Shown here: piece after piece, positions 1 to 8,955 of the stretch
Numbering within the stretch: position 1 is the stretch's first letter
Layout of the letters: the number at the start of each line of letters is the position of its first letter
Assembly (NCBI GenBank): GCA_032095175.1
Contig: DAMCZI010000014.1
Coordinates: forward strand, 1-64,000
Direction of reading: 5' to 3'
Length of the DNA stretch: 64,000 nt
Origin: DAMCZI01 sp032095175
GTDB lineage: Bacteria; Bacillota; Clostridia; Clostridiales; Caloramatoraceae
The notes under the pieces: model-generated
The model's database searches: none
Seen by the model: only the letters and a program-made list of their open reading frames with translations
What the model was told of the DNA's origin: nothing
Program-made: the position numbers and the translations under genes

Positions 1-133
1 AGGCTATCGCCATTTTGTCATCTTACAACTTCTTTGCGAGCGAAGTAGTCGACGGAAGCAATATTTCTTGACCTTCACGGTCTATTACAGATAAGCCTAG
101 GTAGGATGCTACGCATTTTCCCTAACTTATAAA

Positions 134-2215
134 TCAAATTTCAAACATGTTCACTATATCCTGAAGGTTTTCTGTGATGGTTTTCATGCTTTCAACTGCT
201 TGTGATATGGTTTCCATTGCGGCGTACTGTTCCTGGACAGAAGCTGAAACCTCCTCAGTTGCTGCTGCAGACTCCTCGGATATTGCAGAAACTCCTTCCA
301 TGGCACTCATTACTGTATTTTTATCATCATCAACAGTTTTAACATTTAAAATAAGATTATCAATATGGGTTATTGTATTTTCAATGGACTGCTTAATTAC
401 ATCAAAATTATTTGTAACATCATTAGCTGCTCCATTTGCTATCTCACTTGCCTCTTTTCCGATATCAACATTTTTTTTGCAGGAAGTTATCTCCTTCTGT
501 ATATCCATAACTATACTTTCTATCTGTTTTGTAGATTGTGTTGTTTCCTCAGAAAGCTTTCTTATTTCTTCAGCAACCACCGAAAAACCTCTTCCAGCTT
601 CTCCTGCCCTTGCTGCCTCTATTGCAGCATTAAGTGCCAGGAGATTTGTTTCCTCTGCCACTGATTGTATTGTTGTTATTATATTGCTTATAGAACCTGA
701 TTTTTCGGAAAGATTATTGACACTTTGTCCAACTCTATTAGCAGCATCATTATTTGCCTTGAACTTTTCAACAAGCTCATTTATAGATGTTAATCCATTT
801 CTGTTTGCTTCCATGGCTCCATCAGAATACTCCTTCACAATACTTGCACTATTAGCTGCATCAGCTATTTTTTCTGCCAGATTATCCAACCTTGCAACTC
901 CATCCTGAACATCCTTTGCTTGCTCTGTGGCGCCCTTTGCTAATTCCTCTACAGTAGTTGAAATGGCTTCTATGGAGCTAACAGTATCCTTTGTGGAATT
1001 TGAAAGTCCTGCTGAGCTATTTGTTACCTCTTCAGAGTTAGTTTTTATTTCTTTAACTATGTTTTTAAGTTCCTTCTCAAGCTCCATAACAGCTCTTCCC
1101 ATAATTCCTGTTTCATCCTTGCTTTTAAGGATTATTTCTTTTTCTTTTTCATTCAATCCTGTTTTTAAATCCAACTTTGAAATATTTGCTACATAGTTTG
1201 TAGCTATAGCAATTCTTCCAGATATATTCCTGCCTATTATTGATGCTATTACAAATGCGATTATGCAGCCTAAAACTACAACTCCAATCATTATATAGAG
1301 CATACTATATACTCCCTTTAGCACTTCCACCCTCGGTACAGTAATTACCAATATGTTGCCATTAATAAGCCTTGAATAGCTCATTAGTTTCTTTTGTCCT
1401 CCAAAAATTGCGTCTACAGCTCCAGATTTGTCTTTTTCCATTTTATCAACGATTGCTTTATACTTTCCTTTATCAATCTCTTTTAAGTTATCTTTCTGAG
1501 TTAGTGTTTTATGTACAATATAATCGTATTCTTCATTAAGCAAAAAAGCATATCCTGTATTATATGCCTTAATATCAAAAATACTTTTTTTAAAGTCCTC
1601 AAATGCTATATCTATTCCAACAACACCAATAAGTGTATTATTGCTGTAAATAGGCATTGTATAAGATACCGTTTCTACTCCAGACTTATTATCAACATAT
1701 GGATCACTCCATACTCCCTTTTTAAGCTCTACAGCATTATAGTACCAATCCATATCTACATTACTTTCTTTAAAGTCATCCATAGTATACACATCTTGAA
1801 ATACAAACTTACCATTTCTCTCCTTATCAATATAATCTGCAGTATATACTTTACCTGCTAAATCGGGATTTATAATTGCATAAATATTAAATATACCTTC
1901 TCTGCCTCCAGCAGCAGCCTTTATAATGGATTTTAAACTTTCATTGTAAGATGTCATATAATTAGTATCTTTTGTCCTATTTAAATCAATAAGTCCTATC
2001 ATTGCAGACTCTATCCCCTCTGCCGTGTACTGAACCTCCATAAATTCTCTATCAAGCTCAGCAGAGTCACTCTTTGCCATTTCAGTTAGCTTATCCTCAG
2101 CCTCCTTAGTTATTATTGATGCACCTCTGTTTATTGCGATTCCACCCACTAAAAGAGCGATAAGGATACTGCACCCTATTATTGCAGCAGTAATTTTTAA
2201 TCCAATACTTTTCAC
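134..2215 (-). CDS. Methyl-accepting chemotaxis protein with dCache sensor
   Basis: A 693-residue transmembrane chemoreceptor that should signal to CheA/CheW. It has an N-terminal membrane helix (about 9-28), a large extracytoplasmic region (about 30-300) with a dCache-like pattern (WYYNAVELKKGVWSDPYVD), a second membrane helix (about 305-328), HAMP, and a long signalling coiled coil. The coiled coil contains the conserved hairpin tip (EETNLLALNAAIEAARAGE). The start is GTG, preceded by GGGGGGATGTTATA. It is a single gene, divergent from the HTH gene at 2452. The ligand cannot be read from sequence; dCache domains commonly bind amino acids or other small metabolites. The class assignment is secure. 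Confidence 0.95.
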   Translation of the reverse strand: MKSIGLKITAAIIGCSILIALLVGGIAINRGASIITKEAEDKLTEMAKSDSAELDREFMEVQYTAEGIESAMIGLIDLNRTKDTNYMTSYNESLKSIIKAAAGGREGIFNIYAIINPDLAGKVYTADYIDKERNGKFVFQDVYTMDDFKESNVDMDWYYNAVELKKGVWSDPYVDNKSGVETVSYTMPIYSNNTLIGVVGIDIAFEDFKKSIFDIKAYNTGYAFLLNEEYDYIVHKTLTQKDNLKEIDKGKYKAIVDKMEKDKSGAVDAIFGGQKKLMSYSRLINGNILVITVPRVEVLKGVYSMLYIMIGVVVLGCIIAFVIASIIGRNISGRIAIATNYVANISKLDLKTGLNEKEKEIILKSKDETGIMGRAVMELEKELKNIVKEIKTNSEEVTNSSAGLSNSTKDTVSSIEAISTTVEELAKGATEQAKDVQDGVARLDNLAEKIADAANSASIVKEYSDGAMEANRNGLTSINELVEKFKANNDAANRVGQSVNNLSEKSGSISNIITTIQSVAEETNLLALNAAIEAARAGEAGRGFSVVAEEIRKLSEETTQSTKQIESIVMDIQKEITSCKKNVDIGKEASEIANGAANDVTNNFDVIKQSIENTITHIDNLILNVKTVDDDKNTVMSAMEGVSAISEESAAATEEVSASVQEQYAAMETISQAVESMKTITENLQDIVNMFEI

Positions 2216-2378
2216 TATAACATCCCCCCACCAAAGTAATTATGAATATTTATAAGTACACTATTTTAAATTATATTATAATTTCATTTAAATTATAGTT
2301 CAACTTATAACTTTAATTTGTCAGTTTTGTGTCATTGACATTTGCAAATATGCACAATTTTACACTTTTCATTATAAA

Positions 2379-2407
2379 TTGACATTAATAGATGCCTATT
2401 ATAATAT
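2379..2407 (+). promoter_or_regulatory. Sigma-A type promoter of the HTH gene
   Basis: TTGACA at 2379-2384 and TAATAT at 2402-2407 are separated by 17 bp, about 45 bp before the chosen GTG start at 2452. The surrounding DNA is very AT-rich, so other -10 choices overlap it (TATAAT at spacing 15). Confidence 0.55.
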
Positions 2408-2451
2408 TATTATAATATCTAATAATATTAATTTTTTAGTAGGTGATTTTG

Positions 2452-4098
2452 GTGGATTCAGATATAGAATACAAATTCTGTCTAAAAAAACTTCTTCATA
2501 TATTAAATATAAGTGAAAATAGGCTGGCAAAGGGAATCAATGTTGACCCTTCCCTCATAAGCAGGTGGGTAAACGGAAAACGCCCAATCTCAACAAAATC
2601 CAATTATATTGAAGATATTTCTTTATACCTTTCTAAAAGTGTTAATGATAAATTTCAAATACGTGCAATTGAAGATATGTGCAAGCTTCATGAAATAGAA
2701 ACTAAAGTTGATATTAATAATATTAAGGAGTGTATATACAATCTTATAGCTACTTCCCAAAGAAGGATAATTGCTAGCCCCTACTCTAAAAAATATGTAT
2801 CATCAATGGATGAAAAAATTGATAAATGTTATACATATCAAAAATCAAATCATGAATGTGTAGACATTTCTGAACTTGTCCATGGCAATTCATTAATATG
2901 TAGCAGTGTTTCTCCTTGTTGTATTGCAGAAAAATTTGAAATTTACCATGGTCATAAGAACATTCTAGACAAGGTGTTTGATATGTTCAAGCTTGCAACA
3001 TGCAATTGTCCAACTTCAAAAAGGCCTATAATGATGACCTTTTTAAGTAATATAGATATTACTCCCGAATACGATGATTTTGCAGAGAAACTAATTAATA
3101 TTCTGCCTAAAATTATAGCTAATGGTTGGCGTATTTCTATAGTTCTACTTCTAAACAACAATGGATATAGAAACAAAAAAATAGTTCAAGCTATAAAAAA
3201 CGTTCTACCTTCAGAATCGATAGATGCATATTACATAAAAAAATATGGAATAATAAACAATCCTACTGAAAGAGTTATCGTACCCGGCATAGGTGCTATA
3301 TCATGCTTTTGTAATGTTGAAAATACAAAAATTGAAAGTGCATTCTTTTTTAAGGATGAGGAAGTTATTAATGTACTGGAAGAACAGTTTTTTCACCTAT
3401 ACTCCCAGTCAATACCTCTTTTAGACAAATATTCAGGGAGCAGTAGGCTTGCCTTTGAACAGTCCATGCATGAAGCAGAAGAACATTATGGCAATCACTT
3501 CCTTTATAAGGAAGGATTAAGTTTTCTAACGATACCTCAAAATCTATTTGAAAAATATGTATCAAGATGTAATCTTCCTTCGGAAATTAAAAACAAACTT
3601 ATTAAATACCATAAAATAAAACTTAATGCATTCTATAACCAGAAACACAAATATGCATTCTACAATATTTGCTCCAAAAAATCCCTTGAGGAACTTATAA
3701 AAAGCAACACCTATAAATCCAGTGCATCATACTTTTTCTACAATATAAAAGCAACAAATCAGGAATTAGTTGAACATCTGGAAAATGTAATACATCTTAT
3801 TGAGAATAATGGAACCTTTAAGATCGCTTTATCAACTAATAGCAATAACTTTAAACCCAAAGCTACTTCATGGATTTTGAAGCAGAGCTCTGGTGTATTT
3901 ATGGATGTATGTGATTTTAAAAATGAGAATAATAGAATTATCCTTTCAATATCAGAATCAACTATAACAACTGCCTTTGAGGATTCATTCATGGAAGCTT
4001 GGCATGAAATTCCTCCTGTGTATAGAGAAGATAACTGTGTTATTAAATGGTTTAAAGAAAAAATAAAAGAAATAAAAAAAAGAGAGCTTTCTGCATAA
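2452..4098 (+). CDS. HTH (Cro/CI-like) protein of unknown function
   Basis: About 548 residues. The N-terminus (about 8-55) reads as a Cro/CI-like helix-turn-helix (ISENRLAKGINVDPSLISRWVNGKRPIS). The remaining ~490 residues match no family I recognise and contain no transmembrane segment or obvious catalytic motif; a cysteine-rich stretch lies near residues 148-190. An in-frame GTG lies 9 bases upstream, but it is itself part of the AGGTGAT ribosome binding site, so GTG 2452 is preferred. The gene is monocistronic and divergent from the chemoreceptor. Its stop codon is the first three bases of a long inverted-repeat element. It is probably a transcriptional regulator with a large C-terminal sensory or scaffold region (inference). 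Confidence 0.75.
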   Translation: MDSDIEYKFCLKKLLHILNISENRLAKGINVDPSLISRWVNGKRPISTKSNYIEDISLYLSKSVNDKFQIRAIEDMCKLHEIETKVDINNIKECIYNLIATSQRRIIASPYSKKYVSSMDEKIDKCYTYQKSNHECVDISELVHGNSLICSSVSPCCIAEKFEIYHGHKNILDKVFDMFKLATCNCPTSKRPIMMTFLSNIDITPEYDDFAEKLINILPKIIANGWRISIVLLLNNNGYRNKKIVQAIKNVLPSESIDAYYIKKYGIINNPTERVIVPGIGAISCFCNVENTKIESAFFFKDEEVINVLEEQFFHLYSQSIPLLDKYSGSSRLAFEQSMHEAEEHYGNHFLYKEGLSFLTIPQNLFEKYVSRCNLPSEIKNKLIKYHKIKLNAFYNQKHKYAFYNICSKKSLEELIKSNTYKSSASYFFYNIKATNQELVEHLENVIHLIENNGTFKIALSTNSNNFKPKATSWILKQSSGVFMDVCDFKNENNRIILSISESTITTAFEDSFMEAWHEIPPVYREDNCVIKWFKEKIKEIKKRELSA

Positions 4099-4374
4099 GG
4101 CGTATTAAAGGAAATAACAAGTCAAGATTTTGAGGATATTTTGCGTCAGACGAGGAAATGAAAGCTCAAGCTAGTTGGGCTAACTTGAGCTTTCTATATA
4201 TGTTGCATTAAAATTCTTTACATTCCGCCTTTTCAAACAGCCCTGCTAAATTGGTTCGACTCTAGGATGTTTGAAAGGGCGGAATGTAATAGAATTTTTG
4301 CAACATATATACTGACGAAGTATGACACAAAATAGGCCAAAATATTGACTTGTTATTTTCTTTAATATGCCTAA
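4096..4374. repeat. Long inverted-repeat element (family 1) with nested palindrome
   Basis: The terminal inverted repeats (TAAGGCGTATTAAAGG... at the left, CTTTAATATGCCTAA at the right) match over about 30 bp, and the arms stay complementary inward. The related copies at 28376 and 46915 are 165 and 164 bp. This copy is 279 bp because another palindrome (4195-4312) is inserted at its centre. The left end coincides with the stop codon of the HTH gene. It lies between convergent genes and could also act as a terminator. Confidence 0.85.
4195..4312. repeat. Palindromic element inserted inside the family-1 repeat
   Basis: An imperfect palindrome of about 118 bp. Its outer arms read TATATATGTTGCATTAAAA at the left and the complement of TTTTTGCAACATATATA at the right; the inner arms contain ACATTCCGCC and GGCGGAATGT. 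The other family-1 copies lack it at this position, where the sequence runs directly from the central hairpin into TGACGA. A fragment sharing GTTGCATTAAAATTCTT recurs at 4885-4901. Confidence 0.75.
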
Positions 4375-4404
4375 GTTACAAGTGCCTTTTTCCTCATTAT
4401 AAAA

Positions 4405-4427
4405 CACCTGATAAAATATATCAGGTG
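4405..4427 (-). terminator. Terminator of the DUF1934 gene
   Basis: A 9-bp stem (CACCTGATA/TATCAGGTG) followed on the minus strand by TTTTATAATG, directly after the stop codon of the DUF1934 gene. Confidence 0.8.
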
Positions 4428-4429
4428 CT

Positions 4430-4849
4430 TTAATTCTTTTCCTTTATATTCAATTCCAAAGCATTTTCAATTGTTTCCAAACCTGCAGCCTCCATCTTAT
4501 ATTCCAGTTCAACCTTTCCACCATCTTCGTCAACATCTATAATCACCTTACTTGGCTTTACTGTTACCTCAAGGGCCCCAAATGGAGTGCTATATAGGCT
4601 TACATGGTTTAAGCCTTTTTTAAAAACAAGGTTTGAATTGGTAGTACCATTTCTTATAATTGAAAACACATTATCCTCTATCTTAAGTGTAGTTTTAGTT
4701 CCTTCCATCCCTGAAATCTCTGATTCTTCATAATATGCAACATATCCATCCTTTTCCCTGTCATATTCCCCTTCTGTTATCAATTCTATAACTTCAGGTT
4801 GTCCATCAACAAACTGCTTTGTTTTTACAGATATAAGAACCTTTTTCAT
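4430..4849 (-). CDS. DUF1934 (YwiB-like) beta-barrel protein
   Basis: A 139-residue soluble protein of the DUF1934/YwiB family, a calycin-like small beta barrel. The N-terminus alternates basic and hydrophobic residues (KKVLISVKTKQ), and the family pattern is visible in the EGTKTTLKIEDN and NHVSLYSTPFGALEV segments. Its length is normal for the family. The molecular function of the family is not established. It follows a remnant of murI and is followed by its own terminator. The ATG is preceded by an AAGGAGG-type site. Confidence 0.85.
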   Translation of the reverse strand: MKKVLISVKTKQFVDGQPEVIELITEGEYDREKDGYVAYYEESEISGMEGTKTTLKIEDNVFSIIRNGTTNSNLVFKKGLNHVSLYSTPFGALEVTVKPSKVIIDVDEDGGKVELEYKMEAAGLETIENALELNIKEKN

Positions 4850-4884
4850 CCAAACGCCTCCTTTTCTCTTCCATAATCTATACA

Positions 4885-4901
4885 GGTTGCATTAAAATTC
4901 T
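4885..4901. repeat. Fragment of the nested palindromic element
   Basis: GTTGCATTAAAATTCTT is identical to the inner side of the left arm of the palindrome at 4195-4312. Only this part is present, and it directly abuts the truncated murI reading frame. Confidence 0.5.
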
Positions 4902-4913
4902 TAGATTTTATCT

Positions 4914-4982
4914 TTAAATTTCCTTTAAAACTGTTAACCTGCCTATGCCAGAATCAAATACCCCTATCGGCCTTTCATCCAA
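4914..4982 (-). pseudogene. murI: Truncated murI (glutamate racemase) 5' remnant
   Basis: The minus strand encodes a 22-residue peptide starting at TTG, reading (M)DERPIGVFDSGIGRLTVLKEI and then TAA. PIGVFDSGIGGLTV is the hallmark N-terminus of glutamate racemase, including the catalytic-loop Asp-Ser. Here the second Gly of GIGGLTV is Arg and the remaining ~240 residues are missing. A plausible ribosome site (GGTAGGGATTGAC) still precedes the TTG. The frame stops close to a piece of a palindromic repeat (4885-4901), as expected of a deletion scar. A functional racemase must lie elsewhere if the cell needs one. Confidence 0.75.
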
Positions 4983-4990
4983 GTCAATCC

Positions 4991-5980
4991 CTACCTTTGT
5001 ACGATTAGATATCTATCAATTTCACTATCCTTTGCAGGTTCTACTTCTATTGTATTATAGTTTTTATCAGAAGCTCTTCTATACTTTACACTAGCTTGTT
5101 TCTCATCTCTTTCTTTACTGTATCTTGCACATATTTCTGCTGCTACTCTTATATCATCGTTAGATGGTTCTCCTTGAAGTATTATAGTTGAACCGCTGTA
5201 GTTTAGTGGTTCAAAAATATAATCATCTTTTTTTATAAGTGGAGCTATAGCCTTTCCTTCTTCTTGATCCCTGGTTGATATTATTTTTATTCCATCTCTT
5301 ATCCTAAAATGCCTGCCATAATTTAATATCTCCACATCACCAAAACTGCAGTCTTTATTATCATTAAGAAGGTCTCTTAACCTGCCTGAAAAGCCAGGCT
5401 CAGTAAGCTTGCATCCACCTGCTGGAGAAGGGTAATCTATTATTCCCCACTCTTTTGCAAGCTCCATCTGTCTTTTTCTTGAACGTCCACTTATGTCAAG
5501 TAACTGCTCTCTATCAACAAGTCCTTCAAGCTCCATCTTTGTTGGAGGAAGATTTTTTGCACACAATGGTCTTAATATGAAGTCCTCAAAACCAGACTCC
5601 TTCTTCACTATATCAAGAGAACTTCTTGTTTGTGACATTGGTCTTTGATTAAGCACTTCCCCTGTAACTATAAAGTCAGCTTCTAATTCTTTTAAAAGCC
5701 TTCCTGTATATGACATCATCATTGCATGGCAATCAATACATGGATTCATGTTTTTACCGTAACCATGTTTTGGTTTTTTAAGCATTTTAAAATGTTCCTC
5801 AGAAAAATCAACAACCTTTAATGGTATATCTATCTGTTCAGCCATTTTTACAGCATGTTCATGGGTAAAAAAGGCTGATACAAAGCATATTCCTATAACC
5901 TCTATATCCTGATTTTTTATAAGCTTTGCAGCTAAAATACTATCTAATCCTCCTGAAACGAGGGCTAAAGCTCTAGTCAT
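4991..5980 (-). CDS. PP-loop ATPase, ThiI/MnmA-like tRNA sulfurtransferase family
   Basis: About 329 residues. The N-terminal PP-loop motif SGGLDS (about 10-15) binds ATP, and a CIDCH motif (about 81-85) sits where tRNA-thiolating relatives carry a catalytic cysteine. PAGGCKLTEPGFS is typical of this clostridial ThiI/MnmA-related group. No THUMP domain is present, so it is not classic full-length ThiI. It probably adenylates and thiolates a tRNA uridine (inference). ATG 5980 is preferred because GGAG lies 9 bases upstream; the in-frame TTG at 5989 touches the ribosome site. It is monocistronic. Confidence 0.7.
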   Translation of the reverse strand: MTRALALVSGGLDSILAAKLIKNQDIEVIGICFVSAFFTHEHAVKMAEQIDIPLKVVDFSEEHFKMLKKPKHGYGKNMNPCIDCHAMMMSYTGRLLKELEADFIVTGEVLNQRPMSQTRSSLDIVKKESGFEDFILRPLCAKNLPPTKMELEGLVDREQLLDISGRSRKRQMELAKEWGIIDYPSPAGGCKLTEPGFSGRLRDLLNDNKDCSFGDVEILNYGRHFRIRDGIKIISTRDQEEGKAIAPLIKKDDYIFEPLNYSGSTIILQGEPSNDDIRVAAEICARYSKERDEKQASVKYRRASDKNYNTIEVEPAKDSEIDRYLIVQR

Positions 5981-6085
5981 AAAGCTCAACTCCTTCCCTT
6001 TATTCCTGCCTAATCTATAATATTAAACCAATAGCTGTGATTTGTAAATATAATTCGTTGCCATTTATAAATTGATAAAGTTCTA

Positions 6086-6191
6086 TAAGGCACATAAAAA
6101 AAATAAATGAGTCAGATTGCGAAGTAATTTTAATTATTTTCTAAATATAAATCAAAAATTCTATTACATTTAGTTTTTTTAATGTGCCTAA
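6086..6191. repeat. Family-1 inverted-repeat element, internally deleted copy
   Basis: The left part (TAAGGCACAT, then AATGAGTCAGATTGCGAAG) is nearly identical to the first 60 bp of the copy at 10535. The right end TTTTTTTAATGTGCCTAA matches the right end of that copy. The central hairpin and most of the right arm are missing, leaving 106 bp. Confidence 0.75.
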
Positions 6192-6198
6192 AATCAGC

Positions 6199-6228
6199 TT
6201 TAAAAAGAGCTGGCATTAAAGCCAGCTC
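6199..6228 (-). terminator. Terminator of the SASP gene
   Basis: A perfect 8-bp stem (GAGCTGGC/GCCAGCTC) around TTTAAT, followed on the minus strand by TTTTTAAA, directly after the SASP stop codon. Confidence 0.9.
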
Positions 6229-6230
6229 AT

Positions 6231-6416
6231 TTATTTCCCACCATTCTGTTCAGCCATCATTTTTTCAGCATATCTAATGGCGGCAGTTACAAGGTTTCCA
6301 CAGTCCCTAGATGAAACTGATCCCCAACCTTCATTTTTAACTGTGTCATAAACCCCAATCTCTTTAGCAAGCTCATACTTAAGTTCATCTGACATAACAC
6401 TTCTGTGCTTGCTCAT
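6231..6416 (-). CDS. Alpha/beta-type small acid-soluble spore protein
   Basis: A 61-residue SASP that coats spore DNA and protects it from UV and chemical damage. The family signature is clear: KYELAKEIGVYDTVKNEGWG, then SSRDCGNLV. YELAKE is the expected cleavage region for the germination protease GPR. ATG 6416 has AGGGGG 8 bases upstream; longer in-frame extensions lack a ribosome site. In B. subtilis such genes are transcribed in the forespore by sigma-G; I could not place a convincing sigma-G promoter here. The gene is monocistronic with a strong terminator. Confidence 0.95.
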   Translation of the reverse strand: MSKHRSVMSDELKYELAKEIGVYDTVKNEGWGSVSSRDCGNLVTAAIRYAEKMMAEQNGGK

Positions 6417-6660
6417 ATTATAACCCCCTTGTGACGTAATCAAATCAAACCTTCAAATATAAATTGCAATAGGTAGTCAGGCAAACTTCAGTAATTACTT
6501 ATATAGCCTAAGAAGCTACTTGTGTTCAATGACTTTAATGCAATTTAAATATTCAGCATACATGATGTTGAACAGTGAAGATTTCGGATTTACAAATCCT
6601 TAATTTGTTCGTCACTACTTATATTTTCCCCCATTTTCAAATACCTATGATATGTAATAT

Positions 6661-8016
6661 TTACATTGTAAGTTCACCATTTGGAGTTTCTAGTACTTTT
6701 AGTATCCTTTCTTCATTCCCATCAAGGGCATTTATGTATACTATGTATTTTTCTCCATTGTAGTCACCATAGAATTCATAGCAAAGAACCTCTCTTGTTG
6801 ATTCCATAGGTATAACAGCCAATCTTATATTTGTAATATTAAGCTTTCTGCTTATATTTACTTTTGCATCATTTGCACTTATCCTTGGTTTTGCAAGGGT
6901 TCTTGGTCCATGGGCTATTAGATAATGGTTAGATTCAATACCAATCACATCACCATTATCCAGCGCTATTTTTAATTTTATTTGATCTGGATATATCACA
7001 ACCTTATCCATTACATGGACATAATTTATTACTGCAATAGAATCATATTTAAGTGCATAGGATGGAATCATATCTTTGTATCCAAGTCTCTCCATAAACT
7101 TGGTTCCTAAAGTTACAGCCTGCTTTACATTTATTTTTTCCTTTCCAACATCTCTGGAATCCAGCATATATACTACTTTCCCACCATTTTTGCTTATATC
7201 TATATTTACATTTCCATCCTTTCTCCCCTTCATCTTTACACTAAATGCATATGCAGGTATAACTTCTCCTGTTTTATCACTGTATATGCTCATTCCATCT
7301 ACCTTATCTTTTCCAAGAACCTGTGCCACTGATTCCTTTGCTCTATCTAATGTTATTTGTTTCTCTGACATCACCCTTGGTTTTATAGTTAAAACATTTT
7401 CAGAAAAAGGGCCATCATATATAAGAGTTGGATATTGCTGCATTTCACCTGAAATCTGTTCAAATTTTAAATCTACAGGATTATTCCCTTGTGCTTCAAA
7501 TATCCTTCTTCCTCCTTGTTTAAGATCGCCCCATCTTAAATTGCCTGCTTCTACTTCTTGTTCAAGCTGATGAAGTTCAAGGCTTAGATATCCGGCATAA
7601 TCCTTAAGCTTTTCAACATTGCTTAATTCTGATTGGTTTAATGCCGCTCCCTTATTACTAACCTTTAAAAGAGTGTAGCAGAAATCTCCAACCTGCCTTA
7701 AAAACTTGGATGTATTTGAGATTGCCACATGGGATATAGGAAGTGCATTAAGCTTATATTGAGCCATACTGGAGTCCTTCCATATCTCGCCAAACAATAG
7801 AAGACTTCCTTTAGAAGAACCAGCAACTCCTACCTTACCTAAAGACACCTGGAGATTCTCAACATCCGATATAAGATCATAAAGACTTCTCAAATACTGA
7901 TTTTGAAGATAGTTTCTATAATCCCTTCTATCCAAGTACATAAGGGTCCCAAATGTTGATGTACCTGCTATAATTATTGATACGACAATTGCCAAAAAAG
8001 CCCTTTTTTTAAACAT
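6661..8016 (-). CDS. ypeB: Germination protein YpeB
   Basis: A 451-residue protein of the YpeB family, which in spores stabilises and localises the cortex-lytic enzyme SleB. It has an N-terminal membrane anchor (about 5-26), the family segment YLDRRDYRNYLQNQYLRSLYDL, and C-terminal PepSY-like repeats (about 230-450). ATG 8016 is preceded by GGGAGGAATTATA; a longer frame to 8109 exists but has no ribosome site. Unusually, sleB, its normal operon partner, is on neither side: the flanks are non-coding for about 240 and 400 bp. Confidence 0.9.
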   Translation of the reverse strand: MFKKRAFLAIVVSIIIAGTSTFGTLMYLDRRDYRNYLQNQYLRSLYDLISDVENLQVSLGKVGVAGSSKGSLLLFGEIWKDSSMAQYKLNALPISHVAISNTSKFLRQVGDFCYTLLKVSNKGAALNQSELSNVEKLKDYAGYLSLELHQLEQEVEAGNLRWGDLKQGGRRIFEAQGNNPVDLKFEQISGEMQQYPTLIYDGPFSENVLTIKPRVMSEKQITLDRAKESVAQVLGKDKVDGMSIYSDKTGEVIPAYAFSVKMKGRKDGNVNIDISKNGGKVVYMLDSRDVGKEKINVKQAVTLGTKFMERLGYKDMIPSYALKYDSIAVINYVHVMDKVVIYPDQIKLKIALDNGDVIGIESNHYLIAHGPRTLAKPRISANDAKVNISRKLNITNIRLAVIPMESTREVLCYEFYGDYNGEKYIVYINALDGNEERILKVLETPNGELTM

Positions 8017-8421
8017 TATAATTCCTCCCTGCCATAAGTTTTTCCCCATGACTACTACAGCTTTAAGCAATAAACTTATTTGGAAAATTCTATAGAATAT
8101 TTTTTGCATATATCTTTTTTTTATACCATTTGATACGCCTAATAGCCTAAAAATATTTAATAATAGAATATTCTATACTTTCCATCATCACTGACCTATT
8201 TACAAATTTGATATCAACCTCTATCCATTGTATTAATTGTCAGTATATGTTAACATGGAATATGAATACTTTAGTAAAAGTTATCTTACTTTACAGAACA
8301 CATAAATAATCCAAAATATTACACTTGTAATATGCCCCACTAAACTAGTGAAATCCTGAGAGAACCTGGAGGACTGAATGCAATAGATTTTTATATTGTA
8401 TTAATTTGTGAGGTGGTTTTT
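8017..8421. other. 405-bp gene-free stretch between ypeB and nfeD
   Basis: No coding frame is supported. Two related palindromes, TTCTATAGAA (about 8085) and TAGAATATTCTA (about 8163), share TAGAATATT and could be operators. An inverted repeat CACTA/TAGTG lies near 8339-8351, shortly before nfeD. No promoter could be assigned with confidence. Confidence 0.4.
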
Positions 8422-8955
8422 GTGCTAAAAATATTTGAAATTATTTTTTTTATTGGTGCACTATATGCCATTATTTCCTTTGTATTCGGTCACCTTTTTA
8501 ATTTCGTAGATTTATTTGGTGATTTTGATATAGTGATGGATTTAAACCTTTTCCCAATCTCCCCATTCAAACCTATAGTTTTAGTCTCCTTCATTACAGT
8601 CTTTGGTGGTGTGGGAATAATATGTATGACTCTAGGTCTTTCAACAACCTTATCTATAATCATTGCTGCTGCATCAGCTATAGTTGTTTCCTTCATAATT
8701 TATAGATTTATCGTTATTCCTCTTTACAAAGCACAAAATACAAGTGCCGTTTCACAGAAAGAGTTAGTAGGTCATTCAGCAAGGGTAAAACTCAAAATGA
8801 TAGGAAATTCTTTTGGAAGCATAACCTATGTTTCATGTGGAAACACATATACATCACCAGCAAAATCAATAGATGGTAAAGAAATATTACGAGGTGAGGA
8901 AGTAATAATTTTAGATATAAAAAATAATGTTTTCTATGTAGATAAATTATCCTAA
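8422..8955 (+). CDS. NfeD-like membrane protein (YuaF type)
   Basis: About 177 residues, with hydrophobic N-terminal segments (about 2-22, 45-65, 70-92) followed by a soluble C-terminal OB-fold-like domain (KELVGHSARVKLKMIGNSFGSITY... KEILRGEEVIILD). This is the short NfeD type that partners with flotillin, as YuaF does with FloT in Bacillus, where the pair acts in membrane microdomain organisation. GTG 8422 is chosen because GAGG lies 8 bases upstream; the GTG at 8413 overlaps the ribosome site. The flotillin gene follows 125 bp downstream on the same strand. Confidence 0.85.
   Translation: MLKIFEIIFFIGALYAIISFVFGHLFNFVDLFGDFDIVMDLNLFPISPFKPIVLVSFITVFGGVGIICMTLGLSTTLSIIIAAASAIVVSFIIYRFIVIPLYKAQNTSAVSQKELVGHSARVKLKMIGNSFGSITYVSCGNTYTSPAKSIDGKEILRGEEVIILDIKNNVFYVDKLS

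Noticed and set aside
1..133. Possible end of another family-1 repeat copy at the window edge (ATTTTGTCATC resembles the inner arm).
   Set aside because: Only about a dozen bases match and no terminal inverted repeat can be paired, because the sequence before position 1 is not available.
174..1196. Long plus-strand open frames (up to 244 codons) antisense to the chemoreceptor.
   Set aside because: They are serine/alanine-rich shadow frames of the signalling coiled coil with no ribosome site or family resemblance.
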